Source: Actinomycetota bacterium (lineage in GTDB: Bacteria; Actinomycetota; Thermoleophilia; Gaiellales; Gaiellaceae). From it: DNA of 54,316 nucleotides. Shown here piece after piece: positions 8,716 to 18,159 of this stretch; within the stretch, counting starts at the first letter, position 1; every line of letters begins with the position of its first letter. The notes under the pieces were generated by a model, which did not search any database, was not told the origin of the DNA, and saw only the letters and a program-made list of their open reading frames with translations. The stretch spans positions 1,465 to 55,780 of the forward strand of contig PLZU01000039.1 in the NCBI GenBank assembly GCA_003152275.1, given 5' to 3'. A program made the translations under genes and the position numbers.

Positions 8716-10455
8716 CTCGTCACCGAAGAGCGCGGCGAAGGCGCCGCCGGCGTGCAGCAGCTCCGCGGGGGCACCCGACTCGACGATGAGGCCGTCGACG
8801 AGCACGACCGCGCGATCGGCGAGCTCGACGGTCGACAGGCGCTGCGTCGCCACGAGCACCGTCTTGCCCTCGAGTGCAGGTCGAAGCCGCTTGACGAGCC
8901 GGCGTTCCGTGAGCGTGTCGACCGCAGAAAGCGGATCGTCGAGCACGACAACGCGCGCGCCGGTGACGAGTGCGCGCGCGAGCGCGACGCGCTGGCGCTG
9001 GCCCCCGGAGAGATTGATACCGCGCTCTCCAATCAACGTGTCGTAGCCGTCGGGCAACTCCTCTGCGAACGCGTCGACGCCAGCAGCCTCGCAGGCCGCG
9101 AGCACGTCGCTCCAGTCCGCGTCTTCGCGGCCCGCCAGGAGGTTCTCGCGCAGCGTCACCGAGAAGAGCACGGGACGTTGTGTCACGAGCGCGACGTCGG
9201 AACGCAGCTCGGCGATACGAACCGCGCGCGTGTCGATGTCGCCGATGAGCACGCCTCCACCCGTCGGGTCGTAGAAACGCGACAGCAGGTTGAGAAGCGA
9301 CGTCTTGCCCGACCCGGTCGGGCCGCACACCGCAACGATCTCACCGGGCTCGATCGTGAGGTCGAGCCCGCGCAGCACGTCTTCCTCACCTCCGTAGGCG
9401 AAGTGCACGGCGGCGAAGCGCACGCCGAGAGGTCCCGCGGGCAGGCGCTTGGGGTCCTTCGGCTCCGGGAGTGGCTCGATCCCCTCGAGCCACGCGAAAC
9501 TGCGACCCGCCGACGCGAGCGCGCGCTGGGCGAGGTTCGTGATCCAGCCGAGCGCCTCGAGCGGCCAGACGAGCTGGAGCAAGAGCGTCTCGAAGAGCAC
9601 GAACTGGCCGATCGACAGGTGGCCGGCGATCACCTGCCGCCCGCCGAAGAAAACGACGGCCGCGATCGAGAGCGCCGGCAGGTAGTAGAGCCCGGGCAGA
9701 TGCCGCGCTTCGACACCCGCCTGCTCGAGCACGGTGTCGCGTACCGCCTCCGCCCTGCCGCCGAAGCGGCCGCGCACGTCCTCCTCGCGGCCGAATGCCT
9801 GCACCATCTCGATCCCGACGACGGCCTCGTCTGCCGCCTCCGTCACATCTCCCTTGCGCACCTGCACCTTGCGGGAGAGCGGCGAGACGCGCCGCGCGAA
9901 GCGGAGCGCGAGCACGGTGATCGGCGGCATCGCGACGGCCGTGTAGAGCGCGAGCCGCGGATTCACGAGCACGAGCACGATCCCGGCCGAGACGATCATC
10001 ATCAGGCTTTGCATGCCCTGCACGAGACCCCACCCGATGAAGTAGCGGATGGGATAGAGGTCGTTCGTCGCGCGGGAGAGCACCTGACCGGTGGCGTGGC
10101 GGTCGTAGAACGCGCGCGGGTAGCGCAGATAGGCGCTGTAGAGGAGCTCGCGCATGCGGGCTTCGATGCGGATGCCGATCCGCGCTGTCGCGTAGCGGCG
10201 CGAGAAGTTGACGAGAAAACGAACGATGGCGAGACCGACGATGGCGGCGATGTACGGCCACAGCGGCTTCGTGTGCTTGACGATTGCGTGGTCCACCGCT
10301 TGCTGCATGAGCAGCGGAATCGCGATCGAGATCATCGTGTACACGAACGCGAGCGAGAGCCCGACTGCGCCCAGGCGCCACTCTGCTCGCCAGAGCCGGA
10401 GCAGCCTGCCGAAGGTCGGCAGCAGGCCGAGATCGGGTGGGTCGACGGGATTCAC
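8701..10455 (-). CDS. ABC exporter half-transporter, degenerate-site subunit
   Basis: 584 residues from GTG 10455, with six TM helices then an ATPase domain. Walker A is GPTGSGKTS and the signature is canonical LSGGQRQR. However, Walker B reads VVVLDDPLSAVD (Asp for the catalytic Glu), and the switch His is replaced by Gln (VATQRLST). These are the usual changes in the degenerate-site half of a heterodimeric exporter and match the LSAGE signature in the downstream partner. A short GC hairpin (GCCCGCC/GGCGGGC) lies just upstream of the start. First gene of a two-gene operon. Confidence 0.93.
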   Translation of the reverse strand: MNPVDPPDLGLLPTFGRLLRLWRAEWRLGAVGLSLAFVYTMISIAIPLLMQQAVDHAIVKHTKPLWPYIAAIVGLAIVRFLVNFSRRYATARIGIRIEARMRELLYSAYLRYPRAFYDRHATGQVLSRATNDLYPIRYFIGWGLVQGMQSLMMIVSAGIVLVLVNPRLALYTAVAMPPITVLALRFARRVSPLSRKVQVRKGDVTEAADEAVVGIEMVQAFGREEDVRGRFGGRAEAVRDTVLEQAGVEARHLPGLYYLPALSIAAVVFFGGRQVIAGHLSIGQFVLFETLLLQLVWPLEALGWITNLAQRALASAGRSFAWLEGIEPLPEPKDPKRLPAGPLGVRFAAVHFAYGGEEDVLRGLDLTIEPGEIVAVCGPTGSGKTSLLNLLSRFYDPTGGGVLIGDIDTRAVRIAELRSDVALVTQRPVLFSVTLRENLLAGREDADWSDVLAACEAAGVDAFAEELPDGYDTLIGERGINLSGGQRQRVALARALVTGARVVVLDDPLSAVDTLTERRLVKRLRPALEGKTVLVATQRLSTVELADRAVVLVDGLIVESGAPAELLHAGGAFAALFGDEVVAA

Positions 10456-10547
10456 GTATTCGGGCCAGACGAATGGGCCCGCCGGAGGCGGGCTGAGACG
10501 TGCTGCGACGATAGCAATCGCGTTGTGCCGAAAAGCTGTGCGAAAAA

Positions 10548-11433
10548 TCAGCGGCGCGAGCGCGAGCTGACGAAGGCCGCGAGACCCTCGCTGAAGCCTG
10601 GTGTCTGCAACGGCGCGTCGTACGACTGCCGCACCTCGGCCACTTCGCGGCGGCGGATTGCACGCTCGCGGTCGAGCAACACGTTCCGCTCGGAGTCGAG
10701 GCCTTGGCGCGCGAGGGCGAGCTCCCGCTCGCGTGTTTCGAGCTTCGCTTCGAGACGGCGGAGCTCGTTTTCTCGCTCCTGCCTCGGGTCGTCGCGATCC
10801 TCCGGTTCGGATGCGATCGCCTGGAGAGCGTGTGTTCGAGCGTCGACGTCACGTGCGCGAGCCTCGAGCCGATCGCGTTCCTGCTCGAGCTCGATCCGGC
10901 GGGCGGCGAGCTCCTTCTCGACGCGACGTGCGTCCTCTGCCCGCTCCTCGAGTTGTGCGCGCTCGGCGTTCGCGAGCTCTCGCTCCGACAGCGATTCGTT
11001 CAGCTGTGACTGCGCCTGGGCGAGCTCGGCAGCGAGCTCACCTTCGCGCAGCGCGATCCCCTCGGCCTGGGCGTCGATGTCCGCGGCGCGCGCCTGCAGC
11101 TCGCGCTCGCGCGCCTCGAGTGTCTTCGCCCGCTCGAGCGCGGCGCGCTCGCGGGCGATGAGGGCGTCGGTGTCCGCCGTTTCGGGTTTCTCCTGCTTGC
11201 GCGGCTTGCCCGTGTCGAGGCGCTTCTGAAGCGCGACGAGCTCTTGCTCGCGGGTGGCGATCGCTTCCGCGCGCTCGCGCAGCGACTGCTTCAGTCGCTC
11301 CAGCTCGACGCCGGCGCGCTCCTGCTCGGCGTGCCGCTGCTCCGCGAGTTCGCGTGCGAGCCGAAGCAGCGCCTCCCGGTCGAGGTCGATGCCCGTGTCG
11401 TCGGGCGCCGTGCCGCCGTGCCGAGGCGTCCAC
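10548..11433 (-). pseudogene. Long coiled-coil protein, frame broken near the 5' end
   Basis: About 290 codons encode an almost continuous Glu/Arg/Ala-rich coiled coil (for example LEARERELQARAADIDAQAE and LRRLEAKLETRERELALARQ), ending in SSRSRR. That frame has no ATG, GTG or TTG near its 5' end. A good GTG start at 11433, with AGGAAGG nine bases upstream, is in a different frame. Removing one base from the three-base run at 11403-11405 would join them and give about 294 residues. The stop of the upstream histidine kinase gene is 25 bases before the GTG. Either an assembly error or a recent mutation. A shorter coiled-coil protein of similar style is at 36513-36944. Confidence 0.7.
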
Positions 11434-11458
11434 GAATCGAAGCCTTCCTCCCAGCGGT

Positions 11459-13219
11459 CTATGCCGGCTCCTTGCCCATGGGCAGGATCAGCCGGAAGCA
11501 GGCGCCGTGCGGCTCCGCATCCTCGTACACGAGATCGCCGCCGTGTGCTCGCGCGTACGAGCGGGCGATCGCGAGGCCGAGGCCGGTGCCGGTGCCGCCG
11601 CTGGTCGCCCGCGATCCCTCGCTGCGCGTGAAGCGCTCGAACAGGTCTGGCACGAACTCGGGCGGGACGCCGCTTCCATTGTCTTCGACAGTGAGTCGGA
11701 AATGACGGTCGGTCTGCTCGGCGTGCACTCGCACCGGTGGTACGCCGTACCTGAAGGCGTTCGTGAGGAGGTTGGTCACGATTCGGTCGAGCGCGTTGGG
11801 GTCGACAAGCGCGATCGTGTCCGCAGGCACGTCGATGCGCACCGCGGCGAGATCGGCTGCCGCGAGGTGGACGATGTCTTCAACGTGCGCGCGCACGTCC
11901 ACCCGCTCCGGCGCGATGTCGACTGCCTCTGCGTCGAGGCGCGAGAGATCGAGCAGCTGCTCGACGAGAGTTGTCATGCGTTGTGTCTGTTGGAGCAGCC
12001 CTTTCTGCAGCGATTCCCGCTGCCCGTCGTCGAGGCGGTCGGCGAGGTGGTGCAGGGTGGTGACGAAGCCGTGGATCGAGGTCATCGGAGTACGCAGCTC
12101 GTGCGCAGCGAGCGCGATGAAGTTCGTCTTCACTTCGTCGGCGCGCTCGAGAGCCATGCGCGCGTTGTGCTCCGCTTGGAAGAGGCGGACGCGATCGAGG
12201 GCGAGGCCGGTGAGCGCGCCGAGCGTTTTGAGCAGTCGCAGCTCCTCGTCGCCGAAGACCGGCGCGTAGGGGGACGTCCAGACGACCATGCTGCTGCCGT
12301 CGGTCATCTCGAGGTCGACGACGCGCGCGTCCTCCCACAGTTCGGGCACCGAACCGCCCTCCTCGAGGCTCGTCCGCGTGCTCTCCGGAACGTTCCACGC
12401 GGCCACAACGGTGCCGTCGTCGTTGCGAATCGCGATCGCGCGAGCGCCGACGATGCCCGCGGCCGGCTCGAGCACGCGCGAAGCGACCTCCTCCGGCGAC
12501 TTGGCGAAGGTGAGCAAGCTCGCGAGCGCCTGCTGCGCGCGCGCCTGCTCCGGGGCGCGCCACAAGATGCGCAGCATCCGCGGCGGTGCGAAGCCGAGGA
12601 GGAACGCGACGACACTGACCGTGGCGAGGATCCCCGAACCGAGCGACAACCCGGAGTACTGCTTCGTGGTGAACACCGCGAGCAGGAGTGCGAGCGTGAG
12701 CAGGCCGGTCGCGAACGCGAGGAATTGCATCCGTCGCCGGGCGACTGTGGGCTGCGCGCGTCCGGCACGCCAGAGGCTCGAGGCAGAGACGATCGAGAGC
12801 ACTGCCCAGTGGATGAAGAAGAGGGTGACGAACGCCTCGAAGACGCCGCTGCGCCCTTCTCCCTGCTGCGGGATCTTCGGGAGCGCGAACGTCCAGACGA
12901 CGAGGGTCGCACTCAGCAGGAAGAGCGCGTTTGCGAGCCGCCGGTTCGCTGCGCGGAAGGCGTTCGTGAAGCGGAAGAGGAAGTATGGGAAGACGACGAG
13001 GAACGCGATGACGACGCGGCCGATCGCGCGCTCGGGCAGATTGCCCGCGTGATTCGGGATCAGGCTCAGCAGCTCGAGGACGCCGAGCGAGCCGAACGCG
13101 ATCGCCGCCCACCTGGTCGGCCGGTCGCGCCGCCGTAGCCAGAAGAAGAGCGTGACGACGCCGAGCGCGACGTACGCGACAAGGTTGATGTAGTGAAAGA
13201 CCTGGACCGCGTTGTGCAA
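11459..13219 (-). CDS. Membrane sensor histidine kinase
   Basis: 586 residues. The N-terminal 210 or so form about seven hydrophobic helices. A GAF-like domain follows (about 235-360), then HisKA with ALAAHELRTPMTSIHGF (phosphoacceptor His near residue 373), then HATPase_c with N box TNLLTNAFRYG, DNGSGVPP and GGTGTGLGLAIAR. It should autophosphorylate in response to a membrane or cytosolic signal. No response regulator gene is adjacent, so its partner lies elsewhere. The coiled-coil gene is directly downstream and probably co-transcribed. Confidence 0.94.
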   Translation of the reverse strand: MHNAVQVFHYINLVAYVALGVVTLFFWLRRRDRPTRWAAIAFGSLGVLELLSLIPNHAGNLPERAIGRVVIAFLVVFPYFLFRFTNAFRAANRRLANALFLLSATLVVWTFALPKIPQQGEGRSGVFEAFVTLFFIHWAVLSIVSASSLWRAGRAQPTVARRRMQFLAFATGLLTLALLLAVFTTKQYSGLSLGSGILATVSVVAFLLGFAPPRMLRILWRAPEQARAQQALASLLTFAKSPEEVASRVLEPAAGIVGARAIAIRNDDGTVVAAWNVPESTRTSLEEGGSVPELWEDARVVDLEMTDGSSMVVWTSPYAPVFGDEELRLLKTLGALTGLALDRVRLFQAEHNARMALERADEVKTNFIALAAHELRTPMTSIHGFVTTLHHLADRLDDGQRESLQKGLLQQTQRMTTLVEQLLDLSRLDAEAVDIAPERVDVRAHVEDIVHLAAADLAAVRIDVPADTIALVDPNALDRIVTNLLTNAFRYGVPPVRVHAEQTDRHFRLTVEDNGSGVPPEFVPDLFERFTRSEGSRATSGGTGTGLGLAIARSYARAHGGDLVYEDAEPHGACFRLILPMGKEPA

Positions 13220-13285
13220 GAGCCGCTCCCCCGAGGGCGGGTACCGTCGGACTGTACGCGCGCCGGAGGCCGGCGTAAATACGGA

Positions 13286-13942
13286 TCAGTTGGTTTTCGC
13301 GGACGGGTGCAGGAGCGGCACGAGCGGCTGCCAGCCCGCGCCCAGCACCGCCACGAGGGAGGGAGGCGTGATCAGTCGCGCCTGCAGACCTGCGGGCCGA
13401 GGCTCGTGTTCGGCGTAGCCCGCCGCGGTCCAGCGCAGCAGGCGTGCGCCGAGCACGAGCCAGGGATCGCTCTCGAGCAGGATGAACGCGCCGTCGGGTA
13501 GCCCGTCGAGCGGTGCGTCATGGTGGAGCTGCTCGCGCGTGGCGGGAGCGACGCGCTCGGCGTGGAGCTGCCCGTCGATCGCGTCCGCTCCGTTCGAGCC
13601 GGGATGGAGCTCGCGCCAGATCGCGGCGAGACGGTCGTAGTCCGCGCGGCGGCAGAGCGCGCACGGACGATGGCCGGCTGCGAAGGCGGTCGCTTCATCG
13701 AGGAAGAACAGCTCGGTGAAGCGGCCTGGCTGCAGGAGCGGCCGGCGGTGCCACCCCCGGAATTGAAGCCGACACGCGATCCAGCGTTTGCCGTTGTAGC
13801 GGCGGCGAATGCAGCCGGTCTCGTCGTGCAGGCAGCCGCGGTTTCCGTAGACGAGGCCGCGCGCGGGATCTGCGACGAGCTCGCCGAGCGGCGTGACCCG
13901 GTTTTGCAGCGGCCTGCGAGCGGAGCTCGCGGCGCTGCTCAC
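13286..13942 (-). CDS. Conserved hypothetical protein with CxxC motif
   Basis: 218 residues from GTG 13942, which overlaps the stop of the upstream gene (GTGA). Notable segments are NRVTPLGELVADPARGLVYG, RRYNGKRWIACRLQFRGWHR, FTELFFLDEATAFAAGHRPC and CALC. I recognise it as a conserved actinobacterial hypothetical protein; the aromatic/Arg-rich core and the CxxC suggest a soluble, possibly zinc-binding protein, but no reaction can be named. No signal peptide. Translational coupling ties it to the secreted protein upstream. Confidence 0.8.
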   Translation of the reverse strand: MSSAASSARRPLQNRVTPLGELVADPARGLVYGNRGCLHDETGCIRRRYNGKRWIACRLQFRGWHRRPLLQPGRFTELFFLDEATAFAAGHRPCALCRRADYDRLAAIWRELHPGSNGADAIDGQLHAERVAPATREQLHHDAPLDGLPDGAFILLESDPWLVLGARLLRWTAAGYAEHEPRPAGLQARLITPPSLVAVLGAGWQPLVPLLHPSAKTN

Positions 13943-14550
13943 CACCAGGCGGATGCGATGACGGTCGTGACGTAGCGCTTGGCTGCGGCCGTTGCGAGCA
14001 GGCCGATCGTCCACGTTTGCTGCATCCGGTTCGGGCTGCCGGCGAGCGCCGCCGCTCCCGCGCACTCGTACGTGAGCGCTCTCCCCGCCGCGACGTCCGT
14101 CGTCCCAGTCACGCGGTAGCAGTAGGCCCCGCCGGCGGTGACGATCACCCAGGGAGCCTTGCGGGTCGGATCGCCGGGCGGGTTCGCTCGGCTTTGAGGC
14201 AGCGGTTTGGTCAGCTGGAGCCGGAGGGCGTCACGCGAGTCGGGCGTCCCATCCGGGCAGACGACGAACGCGCTGCCTCCCGAGAAGCAGGGATCCTGGA
14301 TCTCGTTCCCGAGCAAGCAGCGCCAGGCATCTGTGCGGGGGTCGGCGAGCGAACCGGTGAAGCAGTAGCCCCGTCCTCGCTGGATGACGTGGACGCCGGC
14401 GGCCGGCCGACCCGCGCGGAAGGCGATCCAGCGCTCCTGCTTCGTCGCGGCGCCGGCATGGGCGCCGGCGGGGGCCAGCCACATGAGCAGCGCGCCGGCC
14501 ACAGCCGCGAGCCGCAGCAACGCGTGCCCGATCCTCAGTTCTTCCCGCAC
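13939..14550 (-). CDS. Secreted hypothetical protein
   Basis: 203 residues with an N-terminal signal peptide (LLRLAAVAGALLMWLAPAGAHA). The mature part has several Cys residues (GYCFTG, RCLLGN, DPCFSG, YCYRVTG, YECAG) suited to disulfides outside the membrane. No enzymatic motif. The start overlaps the end of the upstream secreted-protein gene by 16 bases, and its own stop overlaps the next gene, so three genes form one tight operon. Function unknown. Confidence 0.8.
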   Translation of the reverse strand: MREELRIGHALLRLAAVAGALLMWLAPAGAHAGAATKQERWIAFRAGRPAAGVHVIQRGRGYCFTGSLADPRTDAWRCLLGNEIQDPCFSGGSAFVVCPDGTPDSRDALRLQLTKPLPQSRANPPGDPTRKAPWVIVTAGGAYCYRVTGTTDVAAGRALTYECAGAAALAGSPNRMQQTWTIGLLATAAAKRYVTTVIASAWW

Positions 14551-15068
14551 CAGCGCGCGGCGAAGGTCCCGCTGTAGGAGAACAGGTGGCCTTCGAAATG
14601 CTGCCGCTTGACGGTGACGCTCCCGTGCCAGACGCCGTTGCGCGCAGGGTCGACGCGCGTGAACGTGATCGAGGCACCCGGCTGGATCGCGTAATACTTG
14701 CTACCCGTCGCCGGATGGAAGTCGACCTGGACGAACGCGCGGCCGTTCTGGAGCGACGGGCGCCCGATGAGCAACGGCGCACCGCTGGTGTCGACAGTGA
14801 CCGCGACGTAGGGCGTCGTTGCGAACGCGACGTCGCTACAGGCGACGCGCTTGGGAAAGAGAAAGATCTGGATCTGGTCGAAGGAAATGTCGAGCAGCGC
14901 GACGGCGTAGTGCGCGCTGAAGCTCTTGCCGGGCATCACGCCGCCACCGGCCGTCGGCTCGCTCCCTGTTCCCGCCGGCTTCGTGGGCACCGGGGTCTTC
15001 GCGTTCGCGGCCGGAGACAGCAGCGCTGCCGCAATCGCCGCGAGCATGAGAAGACGAGCACCTCGCAT
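14535..15068 (-). CDS. Secreted hypothetical protein
   Basis: 177 residues from ATG 15068, chosen because it begins a clean signal peptide (MRGARLLMLAAIAAALLS, likely cleavage after ANA); the open frame extends further upstream without one. The mature region is a beta-rich domain of about 130 residues (SFSAHYAVALLDISFDQIQI, TPYVAVTVDTSG) with one Cys pair (RVACSD, ARWCGKN). First gene of the three-gene secreted-protein operon. No known family recognised. Confidence 0.78.
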   Translation of the reverse strand: MRGARLLMLAAIAAALLSPAANAKTPVPTKPAGTGSEPTAGGGVMPGKSFSAHYAVALLDISFDQIQIFLFPKRVACSDVAFATTPYVAVTVDTSGAPLLIGRPSLQNGRAFVQVDFHPATGSKYYAIQPGASITFTRVDPARNGVWHGSVTVKRQHFEGHLFSYSGTFAARWCGKN

Positions 15069-15214
15069 GCAGCCGATGATCGGCGATTCGCTCGCCCGGT
15101 TCAAGGCGTGACCCTCAGCCGACCCAACTCCCGCAGGCGCTGACATCCGCGCGGCGTTCGCCTAGAGTGGGCGCTCCGGCGCCTAATGCCGTCGCCCAGA
15201 GCCCGGAGGTTCAA

Positions 15215-16120
15215 ATGAGACCAGGCAGTGCTCTTATGCTCGGCGCCGTATTGATGCTCGCCGCACTGGTGGTCGCGATGCCGACATCGGCCCTCGCCAA
15301 GAGCGCGACGGCGAAGGGGAACTCGCAGACGTTCACCGATTCGATCGGTGAGGATCCGGAAGCCCCCGACATCACGACGATCGTCGTCTCGAACAACGAC
15401 GCCGGGTTGGTCACGTTCAAGATCAACATCAGCAACCGGCCGGCTTTGACGGCGGACATGTCGGTGCTCGTGTTCCTCGACACCGATCAGCAGTCTGCGA
15501 CGGGCGATCCGCAGTCCGCCGGCGCCGAGTACGCGATCGAGCTCGATCCGGGCTCGGTCACCCTCCTCAAGTGGAACGGCACCGGCTACGACTCGGCGCC
15601 GTCGCAGTCGTCGGTCACGTTCGGCTACGACTCCACCGGCGCGACGATCCGGGCGAGCGCCGCGGAGCTCGGGAACACCAAGGCGTTCAACTTCTTCGCG
15701 CTCGCCTTCTCGGGGATCACGACCGACGCAATGGGGAACCCTGACTTCTCGAACGCGCACGGCGATTCGGCGCCGGACTCGGGTCACGGCGTCTTCTCGT
15801 ATCAGGTGCTGACGAAGCTCACCCTGAGTGTCAAGGCGTTCACGACAGGCCCGAAGCCGGCGAAGGCCGGCAAGAAGTTCGTCGCGAGTCTTGCCGCGAA
15901 CGAGAGCGATACGAGCGGTCCGGTCCAGGCGGGAACGGTCGCCTGTTCGGCGGCGGTGGGCGGCAAGCATCTGTCGGCAACTGCGCATCGCCTTGCGAAT
16001 GGCGTCGCGACGTGCTCGTGGTTGTTGCCGCGCAACGCGAAGGGGACGCTCCGGGGAAGCGTCTCACTCACGGTCAAGAGGACGACTGTCGTCCGCACCT
16101 TCGCCGTCAAGGTGACGTAG
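15215..16120 (+). CDS. Secreted two-domain hypothetical protein
   Basis: 301 residues from ATG 15215, behind GGAGGTTCAA. Signal peptide MRPGSALMLGAVLMLAALVV, probable cleavage ALA/KSA. Residues 30-200 form a beta-sandwich-like domain (TTIVVSNNDAGLVTFKINIS, SVLVFLDTDQQSATGDPQSA) of a kind seen in secreted carbohydrate- or metal-binding proteins. The C-terminal 90 residues look Ig-like, with two Cys (TVACSAAVGG, VATCSWLLPR). Function unknown. Convergent with the hydrolase gene at 16171. Confidence 0.8.
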   Translation: MRPGSALMLGAVLMLAALVVAMPTSALAKSATAKGNSQTFTDSIGEDPEAPDITTIVVSNNDAGLVTFKINISNRPALTADMSVLVFLDTDQQSATGDPQSAGAEYAIELDPGSVTLLKWNGTGYDSAPSQSSVTFGYDSTGATIRASAAELGNTKAFNFFALAFSGITTDAMGNPDFSNAHGDSAPDSGHGVFSYQVLTKLTLSVKAFTTGPKPAKAGKKFVASLAANESDTSGPVQAGTVACSAAVGGKHLSATAHRLANGVATCSWLLPRNAKGTLRGSVSLTVKRTTVVRTFAVKVT

Positions 16121-16170
16121 CGGCGACGAGCCGATCAGGCGGGCCGGTCGCGCCGCCGGCCCGCTGCCCG

Positions 16171-18102
16171 CTAGCCGATGAGCTCGCCGCCGAGCGTCCC
16201 GCGCAGCGAACCGCTCCTCAGGCCGAGCACGCCGCCTGCGGCTCCCGACCCCGAGACGATGAGGATGCCCTCGAACTGAATTGGGGGCCCGGGCTTCGCG
16301 ATCTTGATCGTGCCGCTGAGGGAGACGCCGTGCGCGACCGTGTAGCCGGCGAGCGTGAAGGTGCTGCTCGACGGTGAGGTCAGCCGGCCGCCGTAGACGC
16401 CGGGCACCGGTGTGTTCGTGCCGGTGAGGCCGTCGATCATCAGCCAGGCCGCCTCGGCTTCCTTCAGCGTGGCCGTCACGATTGCGAGCGTGGCGGCGGG
16501 CGACAAAGGATGGAGCGGCCGCGCCGGGAGCATCGGCAGGGCCGGCACGGGCGTCACGAGGGGCTGCGACCGCGGGCACTGGCTTGCGGGAACGCCGCCG
16601 GTCATCCAGGTGTGAACGGCCGCCGCAGCGCAGCCGGAGTAGTCCGCCGTGAGGGTGCTGTGGCCGATTCCTGGAACGACGAGCAGTCTCCCCTGGGGGA
16701 ACCGCGCGACGACCGACACCGCGCCGGCGGTCGGCGTCCTCAGGTCGAAGCCGCCGCTCAAGGCGAGCACGGGCACATTCGGGAGGGGCCCCGACGCGAG
16801 CGCGGCGCCGCCGGACGGGCTCGGCCAGCCCAGGCAGAAGTCGGCGTTGCCGAGCTGCGCAGCCCAAGGTCCGAACGGGCCCAACGCGCCGGGTGGGAGA
16901 GCCGCGAGCGCGGACTGCTCGAGCGCGACGCGTGCGCCGACGGGCGTGTCGGGGGTCCACGGGAAGGGGCCGTCCCGGCAGACCGTCGCGGCGTAGAGGG
17001 CCGCGCTGAGGTCGACCGCCGTCTCCTGGTTGCTTGTGTCGTGCAGGTCGGCGAGCCGTGCGAGCGGCTGTGTGTTGCTCCGGAGCGCGGCTCGGACGAC
17101 GGCCGGTAGCTCGGCGGCCAGGCCCGGGTTGAGATCGGCGTCGATCACCATCGAGAGGAGCTCGAGTCCGTCGACGCGCACCTGCTTCTTCGTGCCGTTC
17201 GTCTCGCCGACCGCGATTCGGAGCGGCTTCGCCGCGAGCCGGTTCGCGAGCGTCGTCACGTCGCCGGCGAAGTTGCCGGTCGCGGCGCGGCAGCGTCCGG
17301 CTGCGCAGAACGTCGCGAGCGTTGCCGGCATGGTTTGCAGGACGTTCGCGCTGAACGGATCCGGCAGCTCGGGCGGCAGAACGGAGTCGAGGAGCAGGCG
17401 CTCGACGTGGTCCGGATGCGCGAGCGCATACGCCAACGCGAGCTTCGTGCCGTAGGAGACGCCGTAGAGAGCGATCTTGTCGTAGCCGAGCGCCTGCCGA
17501 ACGGCGTCGAGGTCCTCCGCGTGATCGGCAGTCGAGTAGAAGTCGCGCTGTGCGCCGAGCGCAACCGCGCACGCCGCCGTCGCCGCGCGCTCGGCGTCCG
17601 CCGTGTTCGCGCGCTGGAGCGCAGGGCAGTCGAGCAGGCCTGACTTGCCGGTGCCGCGGTCGTCGTAGGCGACGAGCGTGTACCCGGGGAAGAGGTAGCG
17701 GTAGAGCGAGACGTTCGCAGCGGTCCCGAGATCGAACACGTGCGCCGAGCCCTGGCCGGGACCGCCGGCGAGGAGGAACACGACGCCGCGGTTGACTCCT
17801 ATGCTCGGCACGACCTCGACGTGGAGGGTCACCGAACCGGGCACGACACCACTCCGGTCGAGTGGCACGACGACTTGCGAGCAGACCACGCTCATGTCCT
17901 TCCCGCACGAGGTCGGCGCGTTCGCCGCAACGCCGGCGAGCCGGTCGAGGCGAAGGCCCGCGTGGAACCGCGCGAGTAGAGACGCCGGGACGCTCGCGGG
18001 CAGCGCAATCGCATCGGACCGCGCCGGCAGAAGCAGCAGCACGAGCAGCAACGCCGCCAGCGCCACCGCTGACCGTAACCCCCAGGAAAAGACGCTTCGC
18101 AC
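16171..18102 (-). CDS. Secreted alpha/beta-hydrolase, tripeptidyl/prolyl aminopeptidase-like
   Basis: 643 residues from GTG 18102, which begins a signal peptide (VALAALLLVLLLLPA). The hydrolase fold carries an oxyanion region (LAGGPGQGS), nucleophile GVSYGTKLA, catalytic Asp in GGFDLRTP and His in GIGHST, in the order of TAP-family exopeptidases. About 130 extra C-terminal residues form an appended beta domain (GVYGGRLTSPSSSTFTLAG). It probably releases short peptides or proline-ended N-termini outside the cell. The specificity is inferred from family only. Confidence 0.88.
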   Translation of the reverse strand: MRSVFSWGLRSAVALAALLLVLLLLPARSDAIALPASVPASLLARFHAGLRLDRLAGVAANAPTSCGKDMSVVCSQVVVPLDRSGVVPGSVTLHVEVVPSIGVNRGVVFLLAGGPGQGSAHVFDLGTAANVSLYRYLFPGYTLVAYDDRGTGKSGLLDCPALQRANTADAERAATAACAVALGAQRDFYSTADHAEDLDAVRQALGYDKIALYGVSYGTKLALAYALAHPDHVERLLLDSVLPPELPDPFSANVLQTMPATLATFCAAGRCRAATGNFAGDVTTLANRLAAKPLRIAVGETNGTKKQVRVDGLELLSMVIDADLNPGLAAELPAVVRAALRSNTQPLARLADLHDTSNQETAVDLSAALYAATVCRDGPFPWTPDTPVGARVALEQSALAALPPGALGPFGPWAAQLGNADFCLGWPSPSGGAALASGPLPNVPVLALSGGFDLRTPTAGAVSVVARFPQGRLLVVPGIGHSTLTADYSGCAAAAVHTWMTGGVPASQCPRSQPLVTPVPALPMLPARPLHPLSPAATLAIVTATLKEAEAAWLMIDGLTGTNTPVPGVYGGRLTSPSSSTFTLAGYTVAHGVSLSGTIKIAKPGPPIQFEGILIVSGSGAAGGVLGLRSGSLRGTLGGELIG

Positions 18103-18159
18103 GACCCGCGCGGACGCTAGCGACTTCTGGTCTGCTCCGCTAGGCGCTCGCCGGCGCGG

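Noticed and set aside
8752..11229. Very long plus-strand open frame opposite the ABC exporter and coiled-coil genes
   Set aside because: It is antisense to an exporter gene with all catalytic motifs; composition is Arg/Glu-biased as expected for a GC-rich shadow frame.
11354..13138. Long plus-strand open frame opposite the histidine kinase
   Set aside because: The minus strand encodes a full kinase with H, N and G boxes; the plus frame has no domain.
16064..17908. Long minus frame in the region of the secreted hydrolase
   Set aside because: Arg-rich shadow in another frame; the hydrolase frame contains the catalytic triad.
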